Part shown: piece after piece, positions 9,117-18,104 of the stretch
How positions within the stretch are numbered: position 1 is the stretch's first letter
Layout of the letters: every line of letters starts with the position of its first letter
From: JANQJA01 sp040880285
Lineage (GTDB): Bacteria > Pseudomonadota > Gammaproteobacteria > Pseudomonadales > Azotimanducaceae
Reading direction: 5' to 3'
DNA: 52,984 bases
NCBI GenBank assembly: GCA_040880285.1
Contig: JBBDIT010000002.1
Span: 1-52,984 of the forward strand
Notes under the pieces: generated by a model
Seen by the model: the letters and a program-made list of their open reading frames with translations, nothing else
Told to the model about the DNA's origin: nothing
Databases searched by the model: none
Position numbers and translations under genes: made by a program

Positions 9117-9713
9117 CTAGTGTCTTAGAACGCCGACACTGATTCCTTCAATGGCAAAATCCTGATTCCGCAAATCGACTTCAATAGGAGAGTAGTCAGG
9201 ATTCTCCGGTTGCAGTGTGATCAGATTCTTGCTTCGGCCGCGTTTGAACGTTTTCACAGTCACCTCGTCCTCGATCCGCGCAACAACGATGTCATTGTTG
9301 TTGACGTTGGTCGTACGATGAACTGCCAGCAAGTCACCATCGAGGATTCCGGCATTGATCATACTATCGCCATGGACCGTGAGCAGGTAATCGGCTCGTG
9401 GACTGAAAAATTCCGGGGGCAAATCGCAGTAGTCTTCTATGTGCTCCTGGGCCAGGATCGGGCTCCCGGCTGCAACCCTGCCAACAATGGGGAGTCCGCC
9501 TGAATCCGGCAACTTGATGCCGCGGGACGTGCCCGGGATAATTTCAATAGCACCTTTTCTTGCCAGTGCCTTCAAATGTTCTTCTGACGCATTGGCACTC
9601 TTGAAGCCGAGCTCGGCGGCAATCTCGGCTCGTGTCGGGGGATAACCCGTGTCATCCAGGTAACTTCTGATGAAGTCCAGGACTTCGCTTTGTCGTGGGG
9701 TCAGTTTGATCAT
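9117..9713 (-). CDS. lexA: LexA SOS repressor
   Basis: A 198-residue self-cleaving transcriptional repressor of the SOS regulon. The N-terminal winged helix contains the recognition region YPPTRAEIAAELGF. The C-terminal S24 peptidase domain has the Ala-Gly cleavage site in VAAGSP, the nucleophile Ser117 in HGDSM and the general base Lys154 in VTVKTF, spaced as in E. coli (119 and 156). Two LexA boxes lie directly upstream, which indicates autoregulation. No sulA- or recX-like gene follows it; topA is convergent. Confidence 0.97.
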   Translation of the reverse strand: MIKLTPRQSEVLDFIRSYLDDTGYPPTRAEIAAELGFKSANASEEHLKALARKGAIEIIPGTSRGIKLPDSGGLPIVGRVAAGSPILAQEHIEDYCDLPPEFFSPRADYLLTVHGDSMINAGILDGDLLAVHRTTNVNNNDIVVARIEDEVTVKTFKRGRSKNLITLQPENPDYSPIEVDLRNQDFAIEGISVGVLRH

Positions 9714-9721
9714 TTTGGCGG

Positions 9722-9737
9722 CTGTCTTTTTATACAG
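9722..9737 (-). promoter_or_regulatory. LexA box (promoter-distal, near +1)
   Basis: A CTGT-N8-ACAG palindrome matching the LexA operator consensus, 9 bases upstream of the lexA start codon and just downstream of the -10 element. Starts 19 bp from the second box. Confidence 0.85.
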
Positions 9738-9740
9738 GTA

Positions 9741-9756
9741 CTGTGATTATATACAG
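9741..9756 (-). promoter_or_regulatory. LexA box overlapping the lexA -10 element
   Basis: A second CTGT-N8-ACAG palindrome. On the minus strand its centre reads TATATAAT, so it covers the -10 hexamer of the lexA promoter. Repressor binding would block polymerase directly. Confidence 0.87.
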
Positions 9757-9773
9757 GATTCAGTGTTTGGCAA
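9746..9773 (-). promoter_or_regulatory. lexA promoter
   Basis: Minus-strand TTGCCA (9768-9773), a 16-base spacer and a perfect TATAAT (9746-9751). The -10 lies inside a LexA box, as expected for an autoregulated SOS promoter. Confidence 0.75.
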
Positions 9774-9853
9774 CCATTTTATCCCGGTCTGCTTGCGCCT
9801 TTCATGGGATTGTGGTGTTCTTGCCACCCTTGAATTGACTGGCAGGTGCGTGT

Positions 9854-10336
9854 GTGACCAGGCGCTTTAACCTGATCGTTGTAGTCCTGATGCCCATTGT
9901 CCTTGCCGCTGGCCTGCCCGTCAGCGCGCGGGAGCAATCGGTGCCGGCAGCCGATGATCGGGTATTCCTCGTGCTGGCGAGTTACAGCAACCTGCAATCG
10001 GCGATCCGGCTTGAGCGACGGCTCGAACAAGTCTTCAGCGGGGTACATTCAGATAGCAAGCTGATTGCAGGCGCCCTGTACACCAGGGTGCTGCTGGGGC
10101 CAGTGGCGCGAGGCGACGTTGAACGCATGAGACTGCTNNNNNNNNNNNNNNNNNNNNNNNNNNNNNNNNNNNNNNNNNNNNNNNNNNNNNNNNNNNNNNN
10201 NNNNNNNNNNNNNNNNNNNNNNNNNNNNNNNNNNNNNAACAAAGAGCCCTCAGCGACCAATAAAAAGCCACCACGGAAGCACTATAATCCGGCGACACTG
10301 GTACCTCCCAAGAACCAAAGGCAAAGGAGCGAGTAG
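9854..10336 (+). CDS. exported SPOR-domain protein, interrupted by an assembly gap
   Basis: The GTG start gives a basic N-terminus and a signal peptide or membrane segment (FNLIVVVLMPIVLAAGLPVSA). A SPOR-like segment follows: FLVLASYSNLQSAIRLERRL, then YTRVLLGPV. SPOR domains bind denuded glycan at the division septum. The centre is lost in an N run (10138-10237), and a Lys- and Pro-rich tail ends at 10336. Because the N run is a placeholder, the reading frame across it is not proven. The tail reads open to the stop in the annotated frame but is also open in another. The gene is divergent from lexA across the LexA boxes, so SOS control is conceivable but unproven. Confidence 0.7.
   Translation: MTRRFNLIVVVLMPIVLAAGLPVSAREQSVPAADDRVFLVLASYSNLQSAIRLERRLEQVFSGVHSDSKLIAGALYTRVLLGPVARGDVERMRLXXXXXXXXXXXXXXXXXXXXXXXXXXXXXXXXXXNKEPSATNKKPPRKHYNPATLVPPKNQRQRSE
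10138..10237. other. assembly gap (100 N)
   Basis: A run of exactly 100 N inside the SPOR gene. The flanks share no duplicated sequence, so the true size is unknown. Confidence 0.99.
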
Positions 10337-10342
10337 TAACGC

Positions 10343-11422
10343 ATGCAGGAATATCTGGATACCTTCGTCGAATGGGTCACTGATCCACTGTTAATCCTTG
10401 TGTTCAACATTGTGTTTTTCACCTTGCTGGCAAATTATGTCAGCGCCGTCGTGTTAAAGCGCATTGAGAAAAAGGCGGAGCTGACCGAAAGCGTATGGGA
10501 TGATGCGTTGATTCATGCGCTGCGCAAGCCGCTGACCTGGTTGATCTGGGTGCTGGGTATTTCCTTTGCAGCCGAGGTGATCTCCGCACAAACCGACACT
10601 GGCCTTGCAGGCATTATTGCCCCGGCACGTTATGTCCTTGTGGTCGGCCTGATGGCGTTATTCCTGGTGAAATTCATCAGCGAGTGTGAAGCCGCGTTCA
10701 TCAATCGCGGTTCAGACGTAACCACCGCCGAGGCAATCGGCAAGCTGCTACGAATCTCGGTGATTATCACGGCGATACTGTCGGTACTACAGACATTGGG
10801 CGTCAGCATCTCCGGTATCCTGGCTTTTGGTGGCATTGGCGGTATCGCAATCGGATTTGCGGCAAAGGATTTGCTGGCTAACTTTTTCGGTGGGCTCATC
10901 ATTTACCTGGACAGGCCCTTCGCGGTTGGAGACTGGGTCAGGAGCCCAGACAGGAATGTCGAGGGGACCGTAGAAAAGATCGGTTGGCGAGTGACTGTCA
11001 TCAGGACTTTCGACCAGCGACCTTTATACGTACCTAATGCTGTTATTTCCACGATCGCCCTTGAGAACCCATCGCGTATGCGCAATCGCCGCATTAGTGA
11101 GAGTGTTGGCGTTCGCTATGCGGATGCCTCAAAGCTGAAACTGATTATTGACGATATCAAGCAAATGTTGGTAGATGACCCCGATTTGGAAACGGATGAA
11201 CGAACGTTGATTGTGAACTTCAATGCGTTCAGTGCCTCGTCCCTGGACATCTTTATTTATACGTTTACCAAGACCGTCAACTGGGTTGAATTTCACCAGG
11301 TCAAGCAACGTATCCTGTTGAATATCCATGACATTATCGAATCTCATGGGGCCGAGATTGCGTTTCCCACTTCAACGATTCACCTTGCCTCAACGCCGGC
11401 ACGAGAAGCGGAGCCGGAATAA
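10343..11422 (+). CDS. small-conductance mechanosensitive channel (MscS family)
   Basis: A 359-residue inner-membrane channel that releases solutes on hypo-osmotic shock. It has about four transmembrane segments: residues 14-34, 66-86, 94-113 and a pore helix region near 130-180. The Gly/Ala-rich pore-lining motif is GISGILAFGGIGGIAIGFAAKDLLANFFGG. The beta domain follows (PFAVGDWV, ENPSRMRNRR), then an alpha/beta C-terminal domain. The length fits an MscS of the YbiO-less, medium class. The stop codon is immediately followed by the hpt-like GTG start, which suggests coupled translation. Confidence 0.93.
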   Translation: MQEYLDTFVEWVTDPLLILVFNIVFFTLLANYVSAVVLKRIEKKAELTESVWDDALIHALRKPLTWLIWVLGISFAAEVISAQTDTGLAGIIAPARYVLVVGLMALFLVKFISECEAAFINRGSDVTTAEAIGKLLRISVIITAILSVLQTLGVSISGILAFGGIGGIAIGFAAKDLLANFFGGLIIYLDRPFAVGDWVRSPDRNVEGTVEKIGWRVTVIRTFDQRPLYVPNAVISTIALENPSRMRNRRISESVGVRYADASKLKLIIDDIKQMLVDDPDLETDERTLIVNFNAFSASSLDIFIYTFTKTVNWVEFHQVKQRILLNIHDIIESHGAEIAFPTSTIHLASTPAREAEPE

Positions 11423-11950
11423 GTGAAGCTACCTACCTCCAAGGTTGTGTTCGACCACGAAGAAATTTCCCGCACCATCGATGAAATGGCGGTTGCTATC
11501 AACGAACGATGCCGCGATGGTGATTGGATTGCGATGTGTGTCCTGAACGGCGGGTTGATGTTCACCAGTGAGCTGATGAAGAGAGTGGGCGTCGCCATGC
11601 GACTCGACTCTATTCGGGTGTCCCGTTATCACAACACGAAAGATGGTAAGGATCTTTTGTGGCACGCGTATCCAGAACTTGTCATTACCGACCAGTCGAT
11701 CCTGTTGATGGATGACATCTTTGATGAAGGCCAGACTCTGGCCGCCCTCTCGCAGTACTTCGACGCCGCGGGGGCGAGGCAGGTGGTCAGCGCAGTGCTG
11801 GTGGACAAGCAACATGATCGCAAGGTCAGTGGATTCAAGCCGGATTTTGTGGGTTTGACCTGCGAGGATGCGTATGTTTTCGGGTTTGGAATGGATGTCG
11901 GAGGGTATTTTCGAAACCTGCCGGACATCCGGCGCCTGGTTGATCGTTGA
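11423..11950 (+). CDS. hpt: hypoxanthine-guanine phosphoribosyltransferase
   Basis: A 175-residue purine salvage enzyme converting hypoxanthine or guanine with PRPP to IMP or GMP. The PRPP-binding loop is ILLMDDIFDEGQTL. The N-terminal segment CVLNGGLMFTSEL matches the PPi loop region, and the C-terminal part has a base-recognition segment (DFVGLTCEDAYVFGFGMD). The start is GTG, abutting the MscS stop. The methylthio-purine phosphorylase gene lies 0.9 kb downstream and releases hypoxanthine or adenine, so the two could act in one salvage route. HGPRT substrate preference is not certain from sequence. Confidence 0.9.
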   Translation: MKLPTSKVVFDHEEISRTIDEMAVAINERCRDGDWIAMCVLNGGLMFTSELMKRVGVAMRLDSIRVSRYHNTKDGKDLLWHAYPELVITDQSILLMDDIFDEGQTLAALSQYFDAAGARQVVSAVLVDKQHDRKVSGFKPDFVGLTCEDAYVFGFGMDVGGYFRNLPDIRRLVDR

Positions 11951-11991
11951 TCGTTGCAGTTGACTGATCGGTTGATTTAGGCTGGTTGATT
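11939..11991 (+). repeat. GTTGATY direct repeats between hpt and the sapC-like gene
   Basis: GTTGATC/T occurs at 11939, 11946, 11971 and 11985, the first two in tandem across the hpt stop codon. No known operator is recognised. This may be simple slippage. Confidence 0.4.
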
Positions 11992-12037
11992 CGGCATGAT
12001 CTGCCGGTCGTTAAAAACAATAACTTCAGGAAATTCG

Positions 12038-12865
12038 ATGGCAAATTTGCTTTTTTATGATAAGCCCGCTGCCTTGAACAAGGTTGCGCACAAAGATTTC
12101 AAAATCAAGCCGGTGGAAGGCGACTTCGGATTTGCCCGTAATACGAATTCCGTGATCCTCGCTGGTGTCGAGTTTACCGAGGCCGCCAAGGAATATCCTA
12201 TTGTATTCGCCAAGGCTGGCGACAACATTGTGCCGGTTGCGCTATTAGGCCTCAGGAATGAAGAAAACCTGTTCGTGGATGACCAGGGCAAGTGGGATGC
12301 TCGATATATCCCGGCATTTGTCAGGCGCTATCCGTTTGTGCTGGCAGAGACCGCCGAGCAGGGCCAGCGCATGGTCTGCATCGACGAGTCGTATCCGGGT
12401 TTTAACAAGAATGAAGGGGAACCACTGTTTGAGAACGATGAGCCAACCAGGCTCCTGAAGCAGGCGATCGAGTTCCTCGAAGAGTACCAGCGGCAATACT
12501 TGCGCACCGAGCGGTTCGTCAAGCGCCTGCAGGATAACGACCTGCTGATGTCGCTCAATGCCCGCATCGATATGGTCGATGGAAAGCAGTTTTCCCTGTC
12601 GGGCCTTCTGGCGGTGGATGAGAAAAAGCTGCTGGCCTTGCCCGATGACAAGGCCCTTGAGTTGTTCCGGTCCGGTGAACTTGCCTGGTTGTACTGCCAC
12701 CTGACGTCACTGGGAACTCTGGCCCGTATGGTGGATCGAGTAGCCGATCGGGCCGGTGGCGAGGACAGCCCCTCTGGCGGTGGTGGGGAGCAAAGCCCTA
12801 CCGGCAAGAAAGCGGCACCGGCAAAAAAAGTAGCGGCAAAGGAATCAGCAAAAGCCAGGAAGTAG
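12038..12865 (+). CDS. SapC family protein with a Lys/Ala-rich C-terminal tail
   Basis: A 275-residue protein of the SapC family, named after the Campylobacter S-layer gene context; its function is not established. Family blocks seen are a FGFARNTNSV segment, EYPIVFA, LGLRNEENLFVD, YIPAFVRRYPFVLA and a middle helical region. No signal peptide is visible. The last ~30 residues switch to Gly/Ser-rich sequence and then KKAAPAKKVAAKESAKARK, like a histone H1-type tail. The open frame begins at 11996, but the ATG at 12038 fits the family start and has an upstream AGGA. It sits between hpt and the phosphorylase gene, 6 bases from the latter. Confidence 0.85.
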   Translation: MANLLFYDKPAALNKVAHKDFKIKPVEGDFGFARNTNSVILAGVEFTEAAKEYPIVFAKAGDNIVPVALLGLRNEENLFVDDQGKWDARYIPAFVRRYPFVLAETAEQGQRMVCIDESYPGFNKNEGEPLFENDEPTRLLKQAIEFLEEYQRQYLRTERFVKRLQDNDLLMSLNARIDMVDGKQFSLSGLLAVDEKKLLALPDDKALELFRSGELAWLYCHLTSLGTLARMVDRVADRAGGEDSPSGGGGEQSPTGKKAAPAKKVAAKESAKARK

Positions 12866-12871
12866 CTGCCT

Positions 12872-13624
12872 GTGATCGCAGTCATTGGTGGTACCGGATT
12901 TGGTGAGTGGGTCGGTCTTGCGGGACTTTCTTCCCGTCAGGTCGAAACGCCTTTTGGACCTGCGCTGGTGCAAACCGGCCTGCTGGAAGGTGAGCCTGTA
13001 CTGTTTCTGCCGCGGCATGGTAGTCCTGCAACCGTTCCACCGCACCGAATTAACTATCTGGCCAACATCCAGGCCCTTTGCGATGCCGGTGCGAGTGCAA
13101 TTATTGGGGTGACTGCTGTCGGCTCCGTGGACGAGCGCCTCGTGGTACCCCAGTTCGTGATACCCGACCAGATTATCGATTACACGTTCGGCCGACCCCA
13201 TACATTCTTTGATGATGAAATCCATCACATCGATTTCAGCTTTCCCTATGATGACGGGTTGCGGCGCAGGGTTATTGATGCGGCACGAGTGATCAGTGCC
13301 GGGAGCGGCTTACCGCTTAAAGACCATGGTGTTTACGGCTGTACGCAGGGTCCACGGCTTGAGTCCGCGGCAGAAATCAACAGGCTGCGCCGGGACGGTT
13401 GTGACATTGTCGGAATGACGGCCATGCCGGAGGTTGTTCTCGCCCGTGAGCGCGAGCTCCCCTATGCCGGATTGTCGGTTGTGGTCAATGCCGGTGCCGG
13501 TCTTGGTGGCAAGGCGATTGACCTCTCCGGCATTGCTGCGGCGATGACCCGGGGAATGGCTGGCGCAAGGGAAGTCGTGCAGCAAGTCATCGCGACTTAC
13601 TCGGTCGATGGCTCCGGCTCATAG
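12872..13624 (+). CDS. S-methyl-5'-thioinosine/thioadenosine phosphorylase
   Basis: A 250-residue purine nucleoside phosphorylase of the MTAP/MTIP family, starting with GTG. It shows the phosphate-binding start AVIGGTGF, FLPRHG, PPHRINY, the CTQGPRLES segment and the substrate block GMTAMPEVVLARE. MTAP members use phosphate to split methylthioadenosine or methylthioinosine into base and methylthioribose-1-phosphate. In Pseudomonas the orthologue near csiV and mfd prefers methylthioinosine, as I recall. Gene order suggests the same here, but purine specificity cannot be fixed by eye. Its 3' end overlaps the convergent csiV gene by 28 bases. Confidence 0.88.
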   Translation: MIAVIGGTGFGEWVGLAGLSSRQVETPFGPALVQTGLLEGEPVLFLPRHGSPATVPPHRINYLANIQALCDAGASAIIGVTAVGSVDERLVVPQFVIPDQIIDYTFGRPHTFFDDEIHHIDFSFPYDDGLRRRVIDAARVISAGSGLPLKDHGVYGCTQGPRLESAAEINRLRRDGCDIVGMTAMPEVVLARERELPYAGLSVVVNAGAGLGGKAIDLSGIAAAMTRGMAGAREVVQQVIATYSVDGSGS

Positions 13625-14571
13625 GTAAAAGCCTCGATTTGCACCAGCACGCCAAAGTAGGGGTGGTCCAGGTAATGCAGGGTCGAACTGCGCATTCTGC
13701 GGGAAATACTCATGTGATGGCTCTGGACCGGAATGTAATTACCACGGGTTCGCTCGACGGCGACCAGGTTCGGATGTGCCTGCAGGGTCGCGGCACTGAA
13801 TTCCGTGACAAGCCCAGGCGTGGGCAATTCCTGCTCGTACTTGCTGGCGAATTCGGTAAACCAGAGATCGGTCTGCACGTGTAGAAATCGTGCGCGGCTC
13901 ACGGTCAGTGTGCCGTCCAACTCATACAGGTCGCCAAATCGGTCACCGGCCTGGAGCAACACCGGGTAGGTTTCGCCGGTGGCGGTGACGGGTTGTCGCC
14001 AGGCCACGTGGGACAACAATCGATAGCGTGAACTGCGATGGATACTCGCTGCCATGCGAGTCAGTATCCGTTCAGAATTCGCAAGCAATTCGAATGCCCG
14101 TGGCTGGGCTGAATTGATGATAGTGGCGACATCGACGGGAGCGGACACGCCAGGCACCGTATCCTCGCCAGCTTTGACCGGGTTTGCGCCTGCCAGCCGC
14201 TGTGCTGCCGTGCTGGCATTAAACCGGCTGCGGTTGCCAAACAGAAACTCCGTCTCGGGTTGGCGCCCGGTCACGTTGCCTGGTGCTCCGCCCATCATGG
14301 CCTCATAAGCCATGAGGCTCTTGAGCTGGCCGAGATTCAAGGGGCGCAGGCTGGCGGCATCGGCATCGGCCAACGCCAGCATTCCGCTGGGGTAGCGGAA
14401 TCCTTTGGTCTGCCACTGCTCGTCGGTCATTGCAGGATTGCGCTGGACCAACACGATCACCTCAACCTGGTACCAGTCTTCAGACGCGATCGCAGGTAAC
14501 GCTACCGCCAGCCATGTCAGGGTACACGCCAGCGTAATGACCTGGGTGACCCGACTCAGGCAAGGCATCAT
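13597..14571 (-). CDS. csiV: CsiV-like peptidoglycan-binding periplasmic protein
   Basis: A 324-residue exported protein with a signal peptide ending about AIASEDW, followed by WYQVEVIVLVQRN, the opening of the CsiV family. In Vibrio CsiV binds peptidoglycan and activates the outer-membrane lipoprotein regulator of PBP1a. The C-terminal part has YLDHPYFGVLVQIEAF, also typical, together with HHMSISRRMRS. The ATG overlaps the mfd stop codon as ATGA, so it is cotranscribed downstream of mfd, a gene order seen in other gammaproteobacteria. Confidence 0.88.
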   Translation of the reverse strand: MMPCLSRVTQVITLACTLTWLAVALPAIASEDWYQVEVIVLVQRNPAMTDEQWQTKGFRYPSGMLALADADAASLRPLNLGQLKSLMAYEAMMGGAPGNVTGRQPETEFLFGNRSRFNASTAAQRLAGANPVKAGEDTVPGVSAPVDVATIINSAQPRAFELLANSERILTRMAASIHRSSRYRLLSHVAWRQPVTATGETYPVLLQAGDRFGDLYELDGTLTVSRARFLHVQTDLWFTEFASKYEQELPTPGLVTEFSAATLQAHPNLVAVERTRGNYIPVQSHHMSISRRMRSSTLHYLDHPYFGVLVQIEAFTYEPEPSTE

Positions 14572-17500
14572 GAGGCGATCGCCTGTTGCCTCGCCTCGAG
14601 GCGTTGAAATAACCGTTCGATTTTCTGGAAGCGGGTTTCCGGATTTTCCATATTCTCGGTAAATGTCAATTGATTGGCTGCCGTCAGTTTGTAACGATGG
14701 GGTTCGGATTGCACCAGTTCAACGATGCTGCCCGGATCAATGGGCGTATCCTGGTCGAATTCGAGCTTACCGCCGCTGCCACCTGCATCCACTTTTTTGA
14801 TGCCCATCTGCTCGGCACGAAGCTTTAGACTGGTGATCCTGAATAAAGTTTTTGTGGGTGGTGGTATCAAGCCGAAGCGATCAATCATCTCAACCTGCAG
14901 TTCCTTTAACTTGTCATCCGTCTCTGCATTCGATATCCGTTTATATAGCACCAGTCGATTATGCACATCAGGCAAGTAGTCGGCCGGGATCAGGGCCGGC
15001 AGGCGCAGGTTGACCTCGGTACCTTCTTTAAGTGGTCGGTCCAGATTAGGTGTCTTGCCGTCCTTGATTGCCTTGACGGCGCGGTCGAGCATTTCCATAA
15101 ACAGGGTGTAGCCAACCGTATGCATATTACCGGTCTGTTCATCACCAAGCAGTTCACCGGCGCCGCGGATTTCCAGGTCGTGGGTTGCGAGAATAAAGCC
15201 CGCGCCAAGATCCTCGGCTTCGCTGATGGCATCCAGGCGTTTAACGGCATCCGGCGTCATGACCTTGCGATGCGGGGTCAGAAGGTAGGCATAGGCCTGG
15301 TGGTGGGAGCGACCGACACGTCCACGCAACTGGTGAATCTGCGCCAGGCCGAATTTATCCGCACGGTCCATGATAATGGTATTGGCATTGGGAATATCGA
15401 TACCGGTTTCAATGATCGTGGTGCAGACGAGTACATTGGTGCGCTTGTGATAGAAGTCTGACATCACCTGTTCCAGTTCCCGCTCCCGCATCTGTCCATG
15501 GCCCACGGCGACCCTGGCTTCCGGTACCAGCTCCCGGATGGTCTGGGCCGTGTTTTCAATGGTTTTGACTTCATTGTGCAGGTAGTACACCTGGCCACCA
15601 CGCATTAACTCTCGTTGTATGGCTTCCTTGACGAGGCCGTCGCTCCTCTGGCGTACAAATGTCTTGATCGACAGTCGCTTCGCTGGCGGGGTTGCAATAA
15701 TCGTTAAATCCCGCATGCCGGACAACGCCATATTGAGTGTCCGTGGGATTGGCGTTGCGGTCAGGGTGAGAATATCTACCTCGGCACGTAATGACTTCAG
15801 TTTTTCTTTCTGGCGCACACCGAAGCGATGCTCTTCGTCGATAATGAGGAGTCCGAGGTTTTTAAATGAAACGCCATCCTGAATCAGCGCATGTGTGCCG
15901 ATGACAATGTCCAGCGTGCCGGCTGCGAGCTTGTCGAGGATGCCTAGCTGTTCTTTTTTGGTACGGAATCGAGAGACCGAGTCGATGGTAACGGGCCAGT
16001 CAGCGAATCGGTCTTTAAAAGTATCAGTGTGTTGTTGTGCCAGAAGGGTAGTCGGTACCAGTACAGCGACCTGTTTGCCCGCCTGAACTGCCACGAACGC
16101 GGCCCGCATGGCCACTTCTGTTTTGCCAAAGCCGACATCACCGCACACAAGGTGGTCCATGGCCTTCGGGCTCATCATATCGGCAACCACACGTTCTATG
16201 GCGGTTTCCTGGTCCGGTGTCTCCTCAAACGGGAACGCGGCTGAAAATTGCTCAAACGCCTCGTCCGGTGCAGGATAGGCAAAGCCCTTTTTAGCCTCTC
16301 GTCGTGCGTAAATATTGAGGAGTTCTGCCGCGACATCACGCACCTGTTCAGCGGCCTTGCGCTTGGCTTTCTCCCAGGTATCCCCGCCGAGTTTATGAAG
16401 GGGCGCAAGGGACTCCTCTGTGCCCGAATACCGGGAAATCAGGTGCAAGGATGAAACCGGGACATAGAGCCTCGCCTCATCCTGGTAGGCCAGGCACAGG
16501 AATTCGTTCTGTTGGCCGTCGATATCGAGCGTGACCAGACCCTGGTATCGACCCACGCCATGGTCGATGTGAACCACCGGTGAGCCGATCCGTAATTCCG
16601 TCAGGCTTTTGATGACCAGTTCAGCGGCATTGTCCCTTTGTTTTTCGCGCCGCCTTTGTTGCAGAACATGCTCGCCGAACAGGTGCTGCTCGGTCACCAG
16701 TAGCAGGTCGCGGTTCGGCAGGTACATGCCCCGTTCGAGTGGGGCGACCGTCAGCTGAATGTCGTCAGCGCCATTGATGAATTCGTCCCAGGAATGGACC
16801 ACACCGGGTTCAAGTCCGTGTTTACGCAATAGTTCATCGACTACCTCACGGCGTCCGCCGGATTCAGTCGCAATCAGAATGCGCGCTGGCACGTCGCGCC
16901 GAAACGCTATCAGTCGAGCCAGTGGTTGCTGTCCCCGATCATTGACGCTGATGTCAGGGGTGGCCACGAAATCAAATCGGTCTGACCGATCCACCGGATC
17001 TACTCGCAAGTCGATCCGCGCCTGTTGGTTGCACAGTGAGAAAAGTTCGTCCGGCGATAACAAAAGTTCCGATGGTGGCAGAATTGGTCGCTGGATATCA
17101 TGTCGCAGGTTTTCATACCTTGCGTTCGCATCGTCGAAAAAGCGCCTGATGGTGTCGTCGATCTGGCACACGAACGTGAGTGAATGATCCGGCAGGTAGT
17201 CGAACAGCGTTTCGAGTCCCTCGAAGAACAATGGCTGGTAATACTCGATACCAGCCGGCGCGAGGCCCTGGCCAACATCCTGGTAGACCGGGCAACGTCT
17301 TGGGTCGCTGCTGAAGGATTGATGCCATCTGTCCTTGAAGCCATTGATGGCGTCGCGGGTTAACGGGAATTCCCGCGCCGGCAGAAGACTGATGTGGTCG
17401 ACTTTTTCAATCGACATTTGGGTCTCCGGATCGAAAGTGCGCAGCGTCTCGATTTCATCATCGAACAAATCGAGCCGATAGGGTTGGTCCGAACCCATCG

Positions 17501-18026
17501 GAAAGATATCCATGATGGCACCACGAACGGCAAATTCGCCGTGTTCAAATACCGTCTCGACACACCGGTAAGCGGAGGCTTCCAGTTGGTGCCGCATGGC
17601 GGTTAAATCAAATCGCTGCCCGACTTCAAGCGCAAGGCTACTGCCGAGCGTAAACGCACGCGGGGCCAGTTTGTGCATCACGGTTGTGCCCGGGACCACC
17701 AGCACACCCTGGCGGCTGGCGGGCAGGTTATTGAGGATTGTCAGGCGGTCCGAGATGATGTCCTGGTGCGGTGAAAAGCTGTCATAAACCAGCGTTTCCC
17801 AATCCGGAAAAAGCCTGACGCTGGCATCGGGGCCGAGGAAAAACCTGAGTTCTTCGGCCATCCGCTCCGCCGCTTGCACATCCTCGGTGATCACAAGACA
17901 AAATCGGTTCGCCTTGCGTGCCGCATGCGCGATCGAAAAGGCGGCGCCCGCACCGGGAAGATTACTCCAGCGGTCTCGTTGACCGGGCGCTTCAGGTATT
18001 TTGTAATCGCCGGGAGATAGGGACAA
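14568..18026 (-). CDS. mfd: transcription-repair coupling factor Mfd
   Basis: Mfd removes RNA polymerase stalled at DNA lesions and recruits UvrA. The N-terminal UvrB-homology region includes DWETLVYDSFSPHQDI and AIMDIFPMGSDQPYR. An RNA-polymerase-interacting region follows, then the translocase: Walker A DVGFGKTEVAMR, DEEH box, TATPIPRTLN, and motif VI QLRGRVGRS. The C-terminal TRCF domain is present. The open frame begins with a GTG at 18095, but aligning TEDVQAAE with the equivalent E. coli position places the family start at the TTG at 18026, giving 1152 residues (E. coli 1148). This also leaves an intergenic region before the divergent protease gene. The start choice is inference. Confidence 0.95.
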   Translation of the reverse strand: MSLSPGDYKIPEAPGQRDRWSNLPGAGAAFSIAHAARKANRFCLVITEDVQAAERMAEELRFFLGPDASVRLFPDWETLVYDSFSPHQDIISDRLTILNNLPASRQGVLVVPGTTVMHKLAPRAFTLGSSLALEVGQRFDLTAMRHQLEASAYRCVETVFEHGEFAVRGAIMDIFPMGSDQPYRLDLFDDEIETLRTFDPETQMSIEKVDHISLLPAREFPLTRDAINGFKDRWHQSFSSDPRRCPVYQDVGQGLAPAGIEYYQPLFFEGLETLFDYLPDHSLTFVCQIDDTIRRFFDDANARYENLRHDIQRPILPPSELLLSPDELFSLCNQQARIDLRVDPVDRSDRFDFVATPDISVNDRGQQPLARLIAFRRDVPARILIATESGGRREVVDELLRKHGLEPGVVHSWDEFINGADDIQLTVAPLERGMYLPNRDLLLVTEQHLFGEHVLQQRRREKQRDNAAELVIKSLTELRIGSPVVHIDHGVGRYQGLVTLDIDGQQNEFLCLAYQDEARLYVPVSSLHLISRYSGTEESLAPLHKLGGDTWEKAKRKAAEQVRDVAAELLNIYARREAKKGFAYPAPDEAFEQFSAAFPFEETPDQETAIERVVADMMSPKAMDHLVCGDVGFGKTEVAMRAAFVAVQAGKQVAVLVPTTLLAQQHTDTFKDRFADWPVTIDSVSRFRTKKEQLGILDKLAAGTLDIVIGTHALIQDGVSFKNLGLLIIDEEHRFGVRQKEKLKSLRAEVDILTLTATPIPRTLNMALSGMRDLTIIATPPAKRLSIKTFVRQRSDGLVKEAIQRELMRGGQVYYLHNEVKTIENTAQTIRELVPEARVAVGHGQMRERELEQVMSDFYHKRTNVLVCTTIIETGIDIPNANTIIMDRADKFGLAQIHQLRGRVGRSHHQAYAYLLTPHRKVMTPDAVKRLDAISEAEDLGAGFILATHDLEIRGAGELLGDEQTGNMHTVGYTLFMEMLDRAVKAIKDGKTPNLDRPLKEGTEVNLRLPALIPADYLPDVHNRLVLYKRISNAETDDKLKELQVEMIDRFGLIPPPTKTLFRITSLKLRAEQMGIKKVDAGGSGGKLEFDQDTPIDPGSIVELVQSEPHRYKLTAANQLTFTENMENPETRFQKIERLFQRLEARQQAIAS

Positions 18027-18104
18027 AATGTTACACCGGTAGATCGAAAAGGGTATGAAGGTTACCGGGTTGCCCGCAGAACGCAAGCGGTTCACGCCCC
18101 CTGG

